DNA of 57,999 nucleotides from Methylobacter psychrophilus (GCF_025583945.1 NZ_JAOEGU010000025.1:1-57999); one strand, 5' to 3'; numbered from the stretch's first letter, positions 8,252-18,816 are shown. Made by a program: numbers and translations. Notes: generated from the sequence alone by a model not told the origin.

Positions 8252-9211
8252 TTAATTTAAGGTAAAGCCGTGTTTTTGCATACGATAAAGCAAGGTATCT
8301 CTGGAAAGTCCTAATAGCCTTGCTGATTTGCTGCGATTGCCTTTTGTGCGACCAAGTGCCTGATAAATCAAGTCGGCTTCTAAAGAGTCAAGCTGTATGC
8401 CACTTTCAGGCAGGGTAAAAGCGGGAGCTTTTGGAGTATTGCTGCTGTGGGTCATAAATTCGCGTGGGAGGTTTTCCGGCTCAATGATTCGACCAGACAA
8501 TAAAATGCTAAGCCTTTCACACAGATTACGTAATTCACGAATATTACCAGGCCAGGCATAATCCTTTAAAACCTTCAAGGCTTGTTTACTAAATGTAGGC
8601 GCATCGATTAAATAAGTTGCTGCCATCATAGCCATAAAATGCTTGATAAGATGTTCTATGTCTTCAGTACGCTGTGCCAATGGTGGCAACTCTAAAGGTA
8701 CCACGTCAAGCCGGTAATACAAATCCCGTCTAAACTCGCCCGTTTCAACCTGTTTATTTAAATCCGAGTTGGTTGCAGCGATAATGCGAACATCGACGTT
8801 ATAGGGCTTGATGTCACCCACAGCAAGACATTCGCCAGATTCAAGAAAGCGTAATAATTTTGCCTGAATTGATACGGGCAGTGAATTTATTTCATCAAGA
8901 AATAAAGTACCACCATCAGCCGCTTGAAAAAGCCCCTGGGTATTTGCCGTTGCCCCCGTAAAAGAGCCTTTTTTATGGCCAAACAATTCAGATTCAATCA
9001 GGCTTTCAGGTAAGGCAGCGCAATTAAGGGTAATAAAAACTTTATCAGCACGCCGACTTTCTTTTTGAATGGCATTAGCGAAGACTTCTTTGCCCGTCCC
9101 GGTTTCACCCTTAAGCAAAACAGTTACATCAGTAGCGGCAACCATTCTGGCATTACGAATTAAAGAGTCCAATGCGGGAGATTGACCAATGATAGATTTA
9201 AAATGTCCCAT
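8252..9211 (-). CDS. Sigma-54-dependent transcriptional activator lacking a sensor domain
   Basis: A 319-residue protein that begins almost directly with the AAA+ domain. Walker A GETGTGKE lies at 35-42, the sigma-54 loop is GSFTGA at 82-87 (usual form GAFTGA), and Walker B is TLFLDEI near 102-108. A Fis-type helix-turn-helix closes the protein (about 285-315: GNRSKSARLLGLSRDTLLYR). No receiver, GAF or PAS domain precedes the AAA+ module, so it resembles PspF in architecture and control must come from a partner or from expression level. It follows the DsbD_2-like gene after 11 bases and is probably cotranscribed with it. Its targets cannot be seen. Confidence 0.88.
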   Translation of the reverse strand: MGHFKSIIGQSPALDSLIRNARMVAATDVTVLLKGETGTGKEVFANAIQKESRRADKVFITLNCAALPESLIESELFGHKKGSFTGATANTQGLFQAADGGTLFLDEINSLPVSIQAKLLRFLESGECLAVGDIKPYNVDVRIIAATNSDLNKQVETGEFRRDLYYRLDVVPLELPPLAQRTEDIEHLIKHFMAMMAATYLIDAPTFSKQALKVLKDYAWPGNIRELRNLCERLSILLSGRIIEPENLPREFMTHSSNTPKAPAFTLPESGIQLDSLEADLIYQALGRTKGNRSKSARLLGLSRDTLLYRMQKHGFTLN

Positions 9212-9222
9212 AATAGTCTCTG

Positions 9223-9954
9223 TTAATGTAGTGCCGTGTGTGTGATTGAAAACGCCAATGGATTAAGCCATGGCAAAGCAGATAACAGCGCCAAAATTAT
9301 CATAAACAGACCAATAGCCTGCTTAAAACGCTGCATTCTGGATAGCCGGGTCAAAACGCTGGTCATTATACCAACTCCCATGACTGCAGGCAAAGTTCCT
9401 AATCCAAAAGCCAACATGGTTAGTGCGCTCTTGCTGACATCACCGGCTGTTATAGCCAATGTTAAAGCCGCATAAACCAGTCCACAAGGCAACCAGCCCC
9501 AGATCATGCCAAAAAGATAGGCATGGCTAAGGCTTTTTACCGGGATCAGTTTACGTCCATAGGGTTCTATTTTTTTCCAAATATGCACCCCGGCTTTTTC
9601 AATATAAGCAAAACGGGGAAACCAACCCGCTATATATAGCCCGGCACTGGCCATAATAGTGGCTGAAAGCAATTGCAGCATCCTGTGCCCATGCGCTTCA
9701 CCCAACTGCATGGACAATAAAACCTCAATAAAACCCGCCAGTGCACCCGCTATAGTGTAGCTGGTAATTCGGCCAATGTTATAATTAAACACAAACGGTA
9801 ATAATCGTTTTTTGCTCTGGCGTATTTGGGGGCTCAAACTTAATGTTAATGTGCCAATAATCGAGCCACACATGCCGATACAATGCATACTACTAAACAA
9901 GCCCATTATAAAAGCGACCAGATAAGACGACGTAAAAGCGGGATCAAATGCCAT
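9223..9954 (-). CDS. DsbD_2/TauE-SafE-like membrane protein with HCxGMCG motif
   Basis: An integral membrane protein of about 243 residues with roughly six hydrophobic segments. HCIGMCG lies at residues 24-30, characteristic of the sulfite exporter TauE/SafE-like (DsbD_2) family that occurs near cytochrome oxidase assembly and copper genes. The transported substrate is unknown; metal or thiol handling is plausible because of the two cysteines. The start chosen is ATG at 9954 (MAFDPAFTSS). A longer frame from a TTG at 9963 would begin inside the heptamer repeats, which run right up to this start. No ribosome-binding site is visible in the repeats. Confidence 0.8.
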   Translation of the reverse strand: MAFDPAFTSSYLVAFIMGLFSSMHCIGMCGSIIGTLTLSLSPQIRQSKKRLLPFVFNYNIGRITSYTIAGALAGFIEVLLSMQLGEAHGHRMLQLLSATIMASAGLYIAGWFPRFAYIEKAGVHIWKKIEPYGRKLIPVKSLSHAYLFGMIWGWLPCGLVYAALTLAITAGDVSKSALTMLAFGLGTLPAVMGVGIMTSVLTRLSRMQRFKQAIGLFMIILALLSALPWLNPLAFSITHTALH

Positions 9955-9955
9955 G

Positions 9956-10002
9956 AGGTTCAAGGTTCAAGGTTCAAGGTTCAAGGTTCAAGGTTCAAGG
10001 TT
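9956..10002. repeat. Heptamer tandem repeat, six CAAGGTT units plus a partial
   Basis: AGGTT at 9956 is followed by six exact CAAGGTT copies (9961-10002). The outer ends CATGAGGTTCA (9952-9962) and TGAACCTCATG (10012-10022) are inverted, so the whole region can fold. On the minus strand it is the untranslated region between pyrF and the DsbD_2-like start codon. Seven is not a multiple of three and copies are identical, so the array could change length. Confidence 0.85.
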
Positions 10003-10024
10003 AATAAATCCTGAACCTCATGCT

Positions 10025-10750
10025 TTAATTGTTTGAAAATTGGGCAAGAATCTGTGCCTGAATTTTTTCAGCCATGGCTTTACGATTTTCAGCATCACGA
10101 ATAGGACGACCGACAACAATATAATCAGCACCATTCTGGAAAGCCATTTCGACACTAACCACGCGTTTTTGATCATCGTCTTCGCGATTATCAACCGGCC
10201 TGATACCCGGAGTAATAACCAATAACTTATTATCAAGTTGCTCCCTGAGCATGGATACTTCAAGTCCTGATGAGACAATACCGTCACAGCCGATTTGTAA
10301 GGCTCGTTTTGCGCGGGACAACACCAACTCGCGCACATCGCACTTAAAGCCCAAATCATCAAGATCGCCACGATCCAAACTGGTTAAAGCGGTAACTGCC
10401 AGCACCTTAAGATCACCCTTTTCTTTGGCTGCGGCTTCCATAATCGCATCATTACCATGAATGGTCGCAAGATCAACACCTTTACTGCTTAACGCCTTGA
10501 TAGCCCGTCCAACGGTAGCCGGAACATCAAAAAACTTCAAATCAACAAACACTTTTTTATTCTGCTGCTTTAGCCATTCAATAAAACCAAAGTAATCACC
10601 CGACATAAACAGTTCCATGCCGACTTTATAAAAAATCACTGAATCGCCGAGCTCTTCTACCAAAGCTTGGGCTTCGGGAATACTGGAAACGTCCAGCGCC
10701 ATAATCAGGCGCTCACGAACAGGAATAGGTTTGGTTGATATAAATGTCAT
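10025..10750 (-). CDS. pyrF: Orotidine 5'-phosphate decarboxylase
   Basis: An enzyme of about 241 residues that decarboxylates OMP to UMP, the last step of pyrimidine synthesis. It shows LIMALDVSS, the catalytic loop VFVDLKFFDVPATV (Asp-Lys-x-x-Asp arrangement), and the phosphate-binding GADYIVVGRPI near the C-terminus. The start chosen is ATG at 10750 (MTFISTKP); a TTG at 10765 lies in repeat-like sequence (AGGTTCAAATTTCAAAG). It heads a minus-strand group with the DsbD_2-like protein and the sigma-54 activator, a grouping with no obvious metabolic logic. Confidence 0.94.
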   Translation of the reverse strand: MTFISTKPIPVRERLIMALDVSSIPEAQALVEELGDSVIFYKVGMELFMSGDYFGFIEWLKQQNKKVFVDLKFFDVPATVGRAIKALSSKGVDLATIHGNDAIMEAAAKEKGDLKVLAVTALTSLDRGDLDDLGFKCDVRELVLSRAKRALQIGCDGIVSSGLEVSMLREQLDNKLLVITPGIRPVDNREDDDQKRVVSVEMAFQNGADYIVVGRPIRDAENRKAMAEKIQAQILAQFSNN

Positions 10751-10797
10751 AGGTTCAAATTTCAAAGTTCAAGGTTTAAAGTAAAGTTGGCACATCA

Positions 10798-10889
10798 ATG
10801 CCGGTCGGGGTTTGCAACTCCGACTGAAGCGTTTAAAGGCTTCAATAGCTTTTAAAAGTAAGTAACGGGATTGCAAACTCCATCCCGCC
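10798..10889. repeat. Compound hairpin repeat (GGTCxGG-TTTGCA family)
   Basis: 10798-10834 (ATGCCGGTCGGGGTTTGCAA...) matches 56713-56749 at most positions; each folds as a GGTC... stem with a TTTGCA loop. A second related hairpin follows at 10864-10886 (CGGGAT...ATCCCG around TTGCAAACTCC). The region fills the gap between pyrF and the rhodanese gene. Confidence 0.7.
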
Positions 10890-10912
10890 TCAGTATTAAT
10901 AATCCGGGTGAG

Positions 10913-11308
10913 CTATTGCGTTTTTAATCCTGCTTTATCCCAGGCCATTATGCCACCTTCCATGTTATAAACATTGGAAAAGCCGGCTGACGTTAATACA
11001 TCAACAGCTTGTAGAGAACGCCCACCGCTTCGGCATTGTGTGATAACCGGACTGTCCTTATATTGTTTAAGCTCTGCCAAGCGTTCATTTAACTGCCCCA
11101 AAGGAATATGAATTGCCCCTGGAATATGCTGCTCGTTCCATTCACTGTCTTCACGAACATCGACAATAACCGCTTTTTGCGCTGCGGACATTGAAGAGGC
11201 TTCCTTAGGAGAAAGTGATTCGTTTGAACCGGCTTCTGCCCGCTCAACAGCACAAGCTATTAATAAAATGATAAAAGCTGACTGGAAAAACCTTAACAAT
11301 AAACGCAT
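10913..11308 (-). CDS. Rhodanese-domain lipoprotein
   Basis: A 131-residue protein made of a signal peptide and a single rhodanese domain. LLIAC at residues 15-19 fits a lipobox, so it is probably a lipoprotein anchored through Cys19 and facing the periplasm. The domain has VIVDVRE, HIPGAIHIP and the active-site loop CRSGGRS with Cys92 as the sulfur-accepting residue. Such domains move sulfane sulfur or act as stress proteins; the substrate is unknown. A 157-bp spacer with hairpin repeats separates its 3' end from pyrF, and the next gene is divergent. Confidence 0.87.
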   Translation of the reverse strand: MRLLLRFFQSAFIILLIACAVERAEAGSNESLSPKEASSMSAAQKAVIVDVREDSEWNEQHIPGAIHIPLGQLNERLAELKQYKDSPVITQCRSGGRSLQAVDVLTSAGFSNVYNMEGGIMAWDKAGLKTQ

Positions 11309-11483
11309 ATATTGGCTCCTGAATTATGGACCGGGCACGTATGCAGTAATGATATGATGAGTAACCCTGACAATTAAGATTAACTGACATAGATGCATAC
11401 ACCGGCTTGTTACAAGTATATTTTACCGGAAGTTTTTTAACAGTGGACGTTAATTTTAGTATATCAACACCACGCCTTCGCTT

Positions 11484-12416
11484 ATGAACTCAACATTGAT
11501 TCAAATGACCTTGTTAATGGCTTGCGGTGTAGGCTGGAGAATTCTTAAGCCTGCCGGACTGACAGCAGAACATGTGCGCCATGTATTAACTACTTTTGTC
11601 TATTATTTGCTGTTACCCGCCATGGTATTGGACGTATTATGGACAGCCGATATCGGCTTACAGTCCTTTCACTATACGATACTGGGTGTCAGTTGTATTT
11701 TCTTTGCGATGCTGTGCAGCTGGATAATCGGTACGCTTTTTAAATTTGAACATAAACGTCTGGGTGCCATGCTGCTGGCGGCGGCCTTCCCTAATGTCAC
11801 TTATCTGGGCTTACCTGTTTTAGAACAAATTTTTGGTAGCTGGTCACGGTCGGTCGTTATACAAATGGATTTGTTTGCAACAGCGCCCATCCTGTTTACT
11901 ATCGGCATTATCGTCGTCAGGCATTACGGTGAAGATCCGTCAGAAAAGCCGCAATCAACACTCTCATTTCTTAATGCTCCGCCTTTTTGGGCGGCGGCTG
12001 TTGCTGTTATTTTAAACCTTAATGAAATTGTCGCTCCGGTATGGTTTACCGGCGTTTTACAAAAACTATCGGCAGCGGTAGTGCCGTTAATGCTGTTTTC
12101 CTTAGGATTGGCATTAAACTGGAGATCGGTCACCGTCCGAAATGGTCCTTATGTCATGCCCGTTATCTTGATAAAGCTGCTGTTAATGCCGGTATTTGCA
12201 ATCGCTCTGGCGGGTTATTTGCCACTGGAAGGTAAATATAAAGCCGCAGCCGTGTTGGATATGGCAATGCCAAGCATGGTTCTGGGGGTTGTTTTTTGTG
12301 ATCGCTATAAACTGGATAGCGCTTTTTATGCCATGGCCGTTACTGTAACTACAGCGCTGAGTTTAATCACCTTGCCATTTTGGCATAACGTACTAATTAA
12401 TGAGTTTATAAAATGA
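11484..12416 (+). CDS. AEC-family (auxin efflux carrier-like) membrane transporter
   Basis: A 310-residue hydrophobic protein with about ten predicted membrane helices in two halves. The family features are an N-terminal G.G(W/Y)... helix, AAAFPNVTYLGLPVLEQIFG in the first half and MAMPSMVLGVVFCDRYKLD in the second. AEC proteins of bacteria export or exchange organic acids such as malate; a link to the malate chemistry of the nearby C1 genes is only a possibility. The stop overlaps the cinA start (ATGA), so the two genes are coupled. Confidence 0.88.
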   Translation: MNSTLIQMTLLMACGVGWRILKPAGLTAEHVRHVLTTFVYYLLLPAMVLDVLWTADIGLQSFHYTILGVSCIFFAMLCSWIIGTLFKFEHKRLGAMLLAAAFPNVTYLGLPVLEQIFGSWSRSVVIQMDLFATAPILFTIGIIVVRHYGEDPSEKPQSTLSFLNAPPFWAAAVAVILNLNEIVAPVWFTGVLQKLSAAVVPLMLFSLGLALNWRSVTVRNGPYVMPVILIKLLLMPVFAIALAGYLPLEGKYKAAAVLDMAMPSMVLGVVFCDRYKLDSAFYAMAVTVTTALSLITLPFWHNVLINEFIK

Positions 12417-13636
12417 AGCCAACCCTGGAAATATTCTCTCAAGGCGAAGAAATTGTCACCGGACAAACCGTAGATACCAATGCTGCCTGGTTATCACAAC
12501 AAGCGGTTGATTGCGGCTTTACCGTAACCCGACATACCGCTGTAGGCGACAAACTGGATGACCTGATTATGTTGCTACAGGATATAGCTCAACGAGCCGA
12601 TTGCTGTATTTGCACAGGTGGCTTGGGGCCTACCAGCGATGACTTAACGGCTGAAGCCGTCGCTACGGCTTTTAATCTGCCGCTGGAATTTGACGAGGTT
12701 GCCTTTACCCAAATCAGTCGTTTTTTTACGCACAGAAACAGAACAATGCCTGAATCAAACCGAAAGCAGGCAATGCTTCCACAGGGTGCCAAGCGCATCG
12801 ATAATGAATGGGGAACTGCACCGGGCTTTTCTCTGCAATACGGCCGTTGCTGGTTCGCTTTTATACCCGGCGTACCGATGGAAATGCAGCATTTATTTCT
12901 CGAAGGCATACTGCCGACGTTATCAACGCGTTTTTTATTACAACCGGGGCAATTAGTCTCTATCAAAACGGTGGGATTGGGAGAGTCTGTCATTCAAGAA
13001 CGCATAAACGCTATCGAAATACCAGCAGAGGTAGAGTTAGGTTTTCGTGCCGGACCCGACGAAGTGCAAACCAAGTTATTATTTCCGTTTAATTATCCAA
13101 AAACGGCAATGGCTGCTTTAGTAAACCGGTTTGCAGAGAAAATGGGCGACTATGTATTTGCTATTGATGGCTTGGGTGAAATAACCGGTGATCTGGCTTT
13201 TGAAGTCAACAAGTTAATGAGCAATAAAAAACTGACTTTAGCGGTCGTAGAAACCGCCAGCCAAGGCTTGTTGGCAGCTAAATGCATGGGTTCAGAATGG
13301 TTGCTAAGCGCAAGTTATGAACAATCCACCGCCAAACTGGGACTTATAGAAACCAATGCAGAAAACTTGATAACAACAGCTAAAAAATTTGCCGTGGATC
13401 TGCAAAAATCCAGCGCAGCAGATTACGTTCTGGTTCAGCTTTATGCAGGAGATAATAATGCCCTGCATAACAAAGACAAGGCCATTATTGTGCATAATAT
13501 TTTACTGACTGGAGACTGCTTTTATCAGACTACCCAGCCAATAAACGGTGCCATCAAACGCAAACAAAATCAGGCAGCATTACTGACGCTGGATTTACTG
13601 AGACGTCATTTACAACATAAAACCATTAACCAATGA
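12413..13636 (+). CDS. cinA: CinA-like protein with intact N-terminal domain and degenerate amidase domain
   Basis: A 407-residue protein. The N-terminal molybdopterin-binding-like (COG1058) domain is well conserved: GEEIVTGQTVDTNAAWLS, TGGLGPTSDDLTAEAVA and FIPGVPMEM. The C-terminal region aligns in position with the nicotinamide-nucleotide amidase domain, but the active-site AESCTGG is replaced by VETASQG (279-285), and the later GIAGPxGG motif is not recognisable. The amidase activity is therefore probably lost, while the N-terminal ADP-ribose pyrophosphatase-like part may still work. A separate, intact amidase (pncC) is encoded at 51085-51567. The start overlaps the AEC transporter stop. 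Confidence 0.88.
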   Translation: MKPTLEIFSQGEEIVTGQTVDTNAAWLSQQAVDCGFTVTRHTAVGDKLDDLIMLLQDIAQRADCCICTGGLGPTSDDLTAEAVATAFNLPLEFDEVAFTQISRFFTHRNRTMPESNRKQAMLPQGAKRIDNEWGTAPGFSLQYGRCWFAFIPGVPMEMQHLFLEGILPTLSTRFLLQPGQLVSIKTVGLGESVIQERINAIEIPAEVELGFRAGPDEVQTKLLFPFNYPKTAMAALVNRFAEKMGDYVFAIDGLGEITGDLAFEVNKLMSNKKLTLAVVETASQGLLAAKCMGSEWLLSASYEQSTAKLGLIETNAENLITTAKKFAVDLQKSSAADYVLVQLYAGDNNALHNKDKAIIVHNILLTGDCFYQTTQPINGAIKRKQNQAALLTLDLLRRHLQHKTINQ

Positions 13637-13697
13637 TTGCTTGTAACGATAGCTTTTCGGATAAATAATTTTAAGGTAGCTACATGATGTTATGCGC

Positions 13698-13921
13698 ATA
13701 CCACGTAGAGATACGTGCGTACCGCGTGAAGAAACTCGCGTATCACGTGAAGATACGCACGTACCACGTAAAGATACGCACGTACCACGTGACGGTATCG
13801 GCGTACCACGTGATGGTATCGGCGTACCACGTGACGGTATCAGCGTACCACGTGACGGTATCAGCGTACCACGTGACGGTATCATCGTACCACGTGATGG
13901 TATGCACATACCACGTGACGA
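13698..13921. repeat. 21-bp tandem repeat array (10 full units and a partial) with central CACGTG
   Basis: Units begin at 13698 and every 21 bases to 13908. The consensus begins GTACCACGTGACGGTATC followed by three variable bases (AGC, GGC, ATC or CAC). Nearly all units keep the CACGTG-like palindrome; the outer copies diverge most, the central copies are nearly identical. Because 21 is a multiple of three, open frames exist on both strands, giving seven-residue repeats such as VPRDGIS or IPSRGTL; none has a convincing start or composition. It lies in the 414-bp gap between cinA (+) and fghA (-), which converge on it. Confidence 0.9.
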
Positions 13922-14050
13922 TTGTTAGGGTGGACAACGTTTTTTGCCCACCAAAACAACCAAAAGGCAGTAAATAATCGCGATGTATGGAATCAGGGAA
14001 TAGAATTATCGTTGCCTGATGACACTACTCCCAATTAACGATGTTAAAAT

Positions 14051-14908
14051 TTAATCCCTACAAATATGGGCTGCATGGAAGTCGATATGATCCTTAATGA
14101 AACTGGCGATGAAAAAATAACTGTGATCATAGCCTTCCTGCATGCGGATAGTGCAACTGTCGTTAAAGCCCTTGTCTATGATTTTTTTGGTAAAAACTTC
14201 GGTTTTTAACTGTTCAGCCAGAAAATCATCAGCCAAACCCTGATCAATCAACATCGGTGGAATTGACGTGGACTTTTCAACCAGCATAAGACTATCGTAT
14301 TGTTCCCAATCGGCCTTGTTATCGCCCAAATAAAGAGAAAAGGCTTTTTGTCCCCAAGGGCAGTTCATCGGATTGATAATAGGCGAAAAGGCCGAAACTG
14401 ACTTGAACTTGTCCTTGTTTTTCAACGCCATGATTAAGGCACCATGCCCACCCATTGAGTGGCCGGAAATAGCCAGATTATCTTTCGATATTGAAAAATT
14501 TGTATACAGAATTTCGGTGACTTCATTGACCACATAATCATACATGCGGTAATTTTCTGACCAAGGACTTTCTGTGGCATTTAGATAAAAGCCGGCACCG
14601 GAACCAAAATCGTAACTCTCATGCTCTCCCGGAAGATCAGTTCCCCGTGGCGAGGTATCGGGGCATATTACCGTAATACCATGCGCACTAGCCCAAGGAA
14701 ACACTCCCGCTTTAGTCATGAAGTTTTCTTCGGTGCAGGTCAAGCCTGAAAGCCAGATCATGGCTGGTTTATGCGCTTTTGATGCGGCACTTTCAGGGAT
14801 AAATACTGAAAAGGTCATTGGCGTTTTGGTCGATACTGAAGAGTGAGTATAGTACTCGACACTTCCGCCAAAACACTTTGCTTTTTTTATTAATTCAATA
14901 GTAGCCAT
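14051..14908 (-). CDS. fghA: S-formylglutathione hydrolase
   Basis: A 285-residue esterase-D-type alpha/beta hydrolase that converts S-formylglutathione to formate and glutathione. The nucleophile is Ser151 in GHSMGGHGA. The other triad members are likely the Asp in QGLADDFL and the His in GYDHSYFF. The oxyanion region has WLSGLTCTEENF. It follows the class III alcohol dehydrogenase by 12 bases on the same strand, so the two form the glutathione-dependent formaldehyde oxidation operon. AGGAT lies about 10 bases before the ATG. Confidence 0.96.
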   Translation of the reverse strand: MATIELIKKAKCFGGSVEYYTHSSVSTKTPMTFSVFIPESAASKAHKPAMIWLSGLTCTEENFMTKAGVFPWASAHGITVICPDTSPRGTDLPGEHESYDFGSGAGFYLNATESPWSENYRMYDYVVNEVTEILYTNFSISKDNLAISGHSMGGHGALIMALKNKDKFKSVSAFSPIINPMNCPWGQKAFSLYLGDNKADWEQYDSLMLVEKSTSIPPMLIDQGLADDFLAEQLKTEVFTKKIIDKGFNDSCTIRMQEGYDHSYFFIASFIKDHIDFHAAHICRD

Positions 14909-14920
14909 TATGTATATATC

Positions 14921-16572
<1,652 letters not shown>

Positions 16573-17460
16573 TTACAGCTTGGCCAGTACAGCCGCTATA
16601 GTCTCGCCCATTGCCGCAGGTGTTGGGCAAATAACAACGCCCAACTCTTTTAGTACGGCTATTTTTTCTGCTGCGCCTTCACCTGCCGAGGAAATAATCG
16701 CACCGGCATGACCCATGCGGCGACCTTCGGGTGCTGTTAATCCGGCGATATAAGCAACTACCGGCTTGCTCATGTGTTCTCTGGCAAAAAATCCCGCTTC
16801 AATTTCTTGCGGTCCACCGATTTCACCAATCATGAGGATAACCTTGGTTTCGTCATCCTGTTCAAATTTTTCCAGAATATCACGGTGCGAACTGCCATTG
16901 ATAGGATCGCCACCAATACCCACTGACGTAGAAATACCAATACCTAAGCGTTTCATTTGATCGGCAGCTTCATAGCCTAACGTACCTGAACGACCAACGA
17001 TACCGACATTACCATGCATGTAAATATGCCCTGGCATGATACCCAACATCGCACGCCCCGGACTGATAGTGCCGGCACAATTAGGTCCGGTCAGTATCAT
17101 GCGTTGGTCTTTTGGGAAACGACGCAGAAAATTCTTCACGGTCATCATGTCCTGGGTAGGAATACCATCGGTAATTGCCACACAATATTTGATGCCGGCA
17201 TCAGCCGCTTCCATAATGGAGTCAGCGGCAAAAGCCGGTGGAACAAAGATAATGCTGGCTTCAGCGCCTACTTGTTGCACGGCTTCTTTAACAGTATTAA
17301 AAACCGGCAAGCCAAGATGCGTTTGCCCGCCTTTACCGGGAGTAATGCCGCCTACGACTAGTGAGCCATAATTAAGCATATCTTGCGCATGAAAAGTACC
17401 GATTTTTCCGGTAAAGCCTTGAACAATAATGCGCGTTGTTTCGTCAATAAAAATAGCCAT
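16573..17460 (-). CDS. mtkB: Malate-CoA ligase (malate thiokinase) alpha subunit
   Basis: A 295-residue homologue of succinyl-CoA synthetase alpha (SucD). An N-terminal CoA-binding Rossmann domain contains VQGFTGKIGTFHAQDML; the phosphohistidine is His251 in GHAGAI; the C-terminal region has APEGRRMGHAG. With MtkA it activates malate to malyl-CoA at the expense of ATP in the serine cycle. The choice of MtkB over SucD is by context: the upstream mtkA and mcl genes make malyl-CoA the logical product. Its ATG directly follows the mtkA stop codon, with AGGAG inside the mtkA end. Confidence 0.88.
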   Translation of the reverse strand: MAIFIDETTRIIVQGFTGKIGTFHAQDMLNYGSLVVGGITPGKGGQTHLGLPVFNTVKEAVQQVGAEASIIFVPPAFAADSIMEAADAGIKYCVAITDGIPTQDMMTVKNFLRRFPKDQRMILTGPNCAGTISPGRAMLGIMPGHIYMHGNVGIVGRSGTLGYEAADQMKRLGIGISTSVGIGGDPINGSSHRDILEKFEQDDETKVILMIGEIGGPQEIEAGFFAREHMSKPVVAYIAGLTAPEGRRMGHAGAIISSAGEGAAEKIAVLKELGVVICPTPAAMGETIAAVLAKL

Positions 17461-18657
17461 TTAAATCTCCTGAGCTGCTGCTTCTTTTGCAACCACTTCA
17501 TTGCGTGCTTGCACCGCTTTTTCAGCGGCTTCGGCTAACGTTTCTGCGATAATAATAGGCAATCCGCTTTCTGCGATAATACGCCGCCCTTCTTCTACGT
17601 TTGTACCTGACAAGCGCACAATTAACGGCACTTTTAAGTCGATTTTTTTAACGGCTTGTACCACGCCTTCAGCAATCCAGTCACAACGATTAATACCGGC
17701 AAAAATATTAACCAACATCGCTTTCACACCTTTGTCGGCCAACACCAACCGGAAAGCTTTTTCAGTACGTTCAGCCGAGGCACCACCACCGACATCCAGG
17801 AAATTGGCAGGTTCACCGCCAACCAGTTTAATCATATCCATCGTGGCCATAGCCAAACCTGCGCCATTAATCATGCAGCCAATATCGCCATCCAAACCAA
17901 TGTAGCTCAAGCCACGATCAGCAGCAGCCATTTCGCGCGGGTCTTCCTGCGTTTTATCGCGTAATTCAGAAATTTTTAGTTGTCGGAACAAGGCGTTGTC
18001 ATCAAAGCCCATTTTTGCATCCAGCGCAACCAGTTCACCACTACGGGTAACCACTAACGGATTGATTTCCAACATACTGACATCAAGAGCACGCAATGCA
18101 AGGTAACAGCCCTTGATGGTTTTAACGGCATGACTTAATATTTCCGCATCCAAACCCAAGGCAAAGGCCATTTCACGAGCTTGATAGTCTTGCAAACCAA
18201 CAGCAGGTTCAATATAAATTTTGGTAATGGCATCCGGATTATTGATTGCCAGATCTTCGATATCCATACCGCCTTGTGCAGAACCAATCATTACAATCCG
18301 TTCTTCACTGCGATCAACCAAAAAGCAAAAATACAACTCCTTGACAATATCCGTACCGGCTTCGATATATAACCGTGAACAGACCTTACCTGCAGGGCCG
18401 GTTTGATGAGTTACCAGTCTTTTACCCAATAAGGAACCAGCCGCTGCTTCAACTTCATCATGAGTTTTACAGATTTTAATACCACCTGCTTTACCACGGG
18501 CTCCGGAATGAATCTGTGCTTTTACTGCCCATACATGACCACCAATTTCTCTGGCACGTTGTACGGCATCTTCCGGACTATACGCCAAGCCGCCTTCAGC
18601 AATTTTAATTCCGTAACCGCTTAAAATGTCTTTTGCTTGATACTCATGAATATCCAC
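17461..18657 (-). CDS. mtkA: Malate-CoA ligase (malate thiokinase) beta subunit
   Basis: A 398-residue ATP-grasp protein homologous to SucC. It starts [12 protein letters not shown], then has the nucleotide-binding [17 protein letters not shown], and MLEINPL and [13 protein letters not shown] in the later domains. The beta subunit binds ATP and the organic acid. Assignment to malate rather than succinate follows from the position between mcl and mtkB. The C-terminus has an Ala/Glu-rich tail (about 380-398). It lies 199 bases downstream of mcl with a hairpin between. Confidence 0.88.
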   Translation of the reverse strand: MDIHEYQAKDILSGYGIKIAEGGLAYSPEDAVQRAREIGGHVWAVKAQIHSGARGKAGGIKICKTHDEVEAAAGSLLGKRLVTHQTGPAGKVCSRLYIEAGTDIVKELYFCFLVDRSEERIVMIGSAQGGMDIEDLAINNPDAITKIYIEPAVGLQDYQAREMAFALGLDAEILSHAVKTIKGCYLALRALDVSMLEINPLVVTRSGELVALDAKMGFDDNALFRQLKISELRDKTQEDPREMAAADRGLSYIGLDGDIGCMINGAGLAMATMDMIKLVGGEPANFLDVGGGASAERTEKAFRLVLADKGVKAMLVNIFAGINRCDWIAEGVVQAVKKIDLKVPLIVRLSGTNVEEGRRIIAESGLPIIIAETLAEAAEKAVQARNEVVAKEAAAQEI

Positions 18658-18816
18658 AGCATCTCCCTTGTTGATTTTTTATTGGGGTGAAAAGTACCAA
18701 GGTGATTTCCTGCAAAGAATAGTCCCACATACAGATCTTTTTATTCGTTTACTATGATTGTAAAAATGAACAAAAATCCTGCTTAATTTAGAACTATTTA
18801 TGTCTGGATATCACCC

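Noticed and set aside
13698-13921. CRISPR array
   Set aside because: Units are contiguous with no variable 30-40 base spacers and there are no cas genes.
13610-13977. Open frames of 64-99 codons on both strands across the 21-bp array
   Set aside because: A repeat length divisible by three keeps several frames open automatically; no good start and no preferred frame, so I list it as a repeat.
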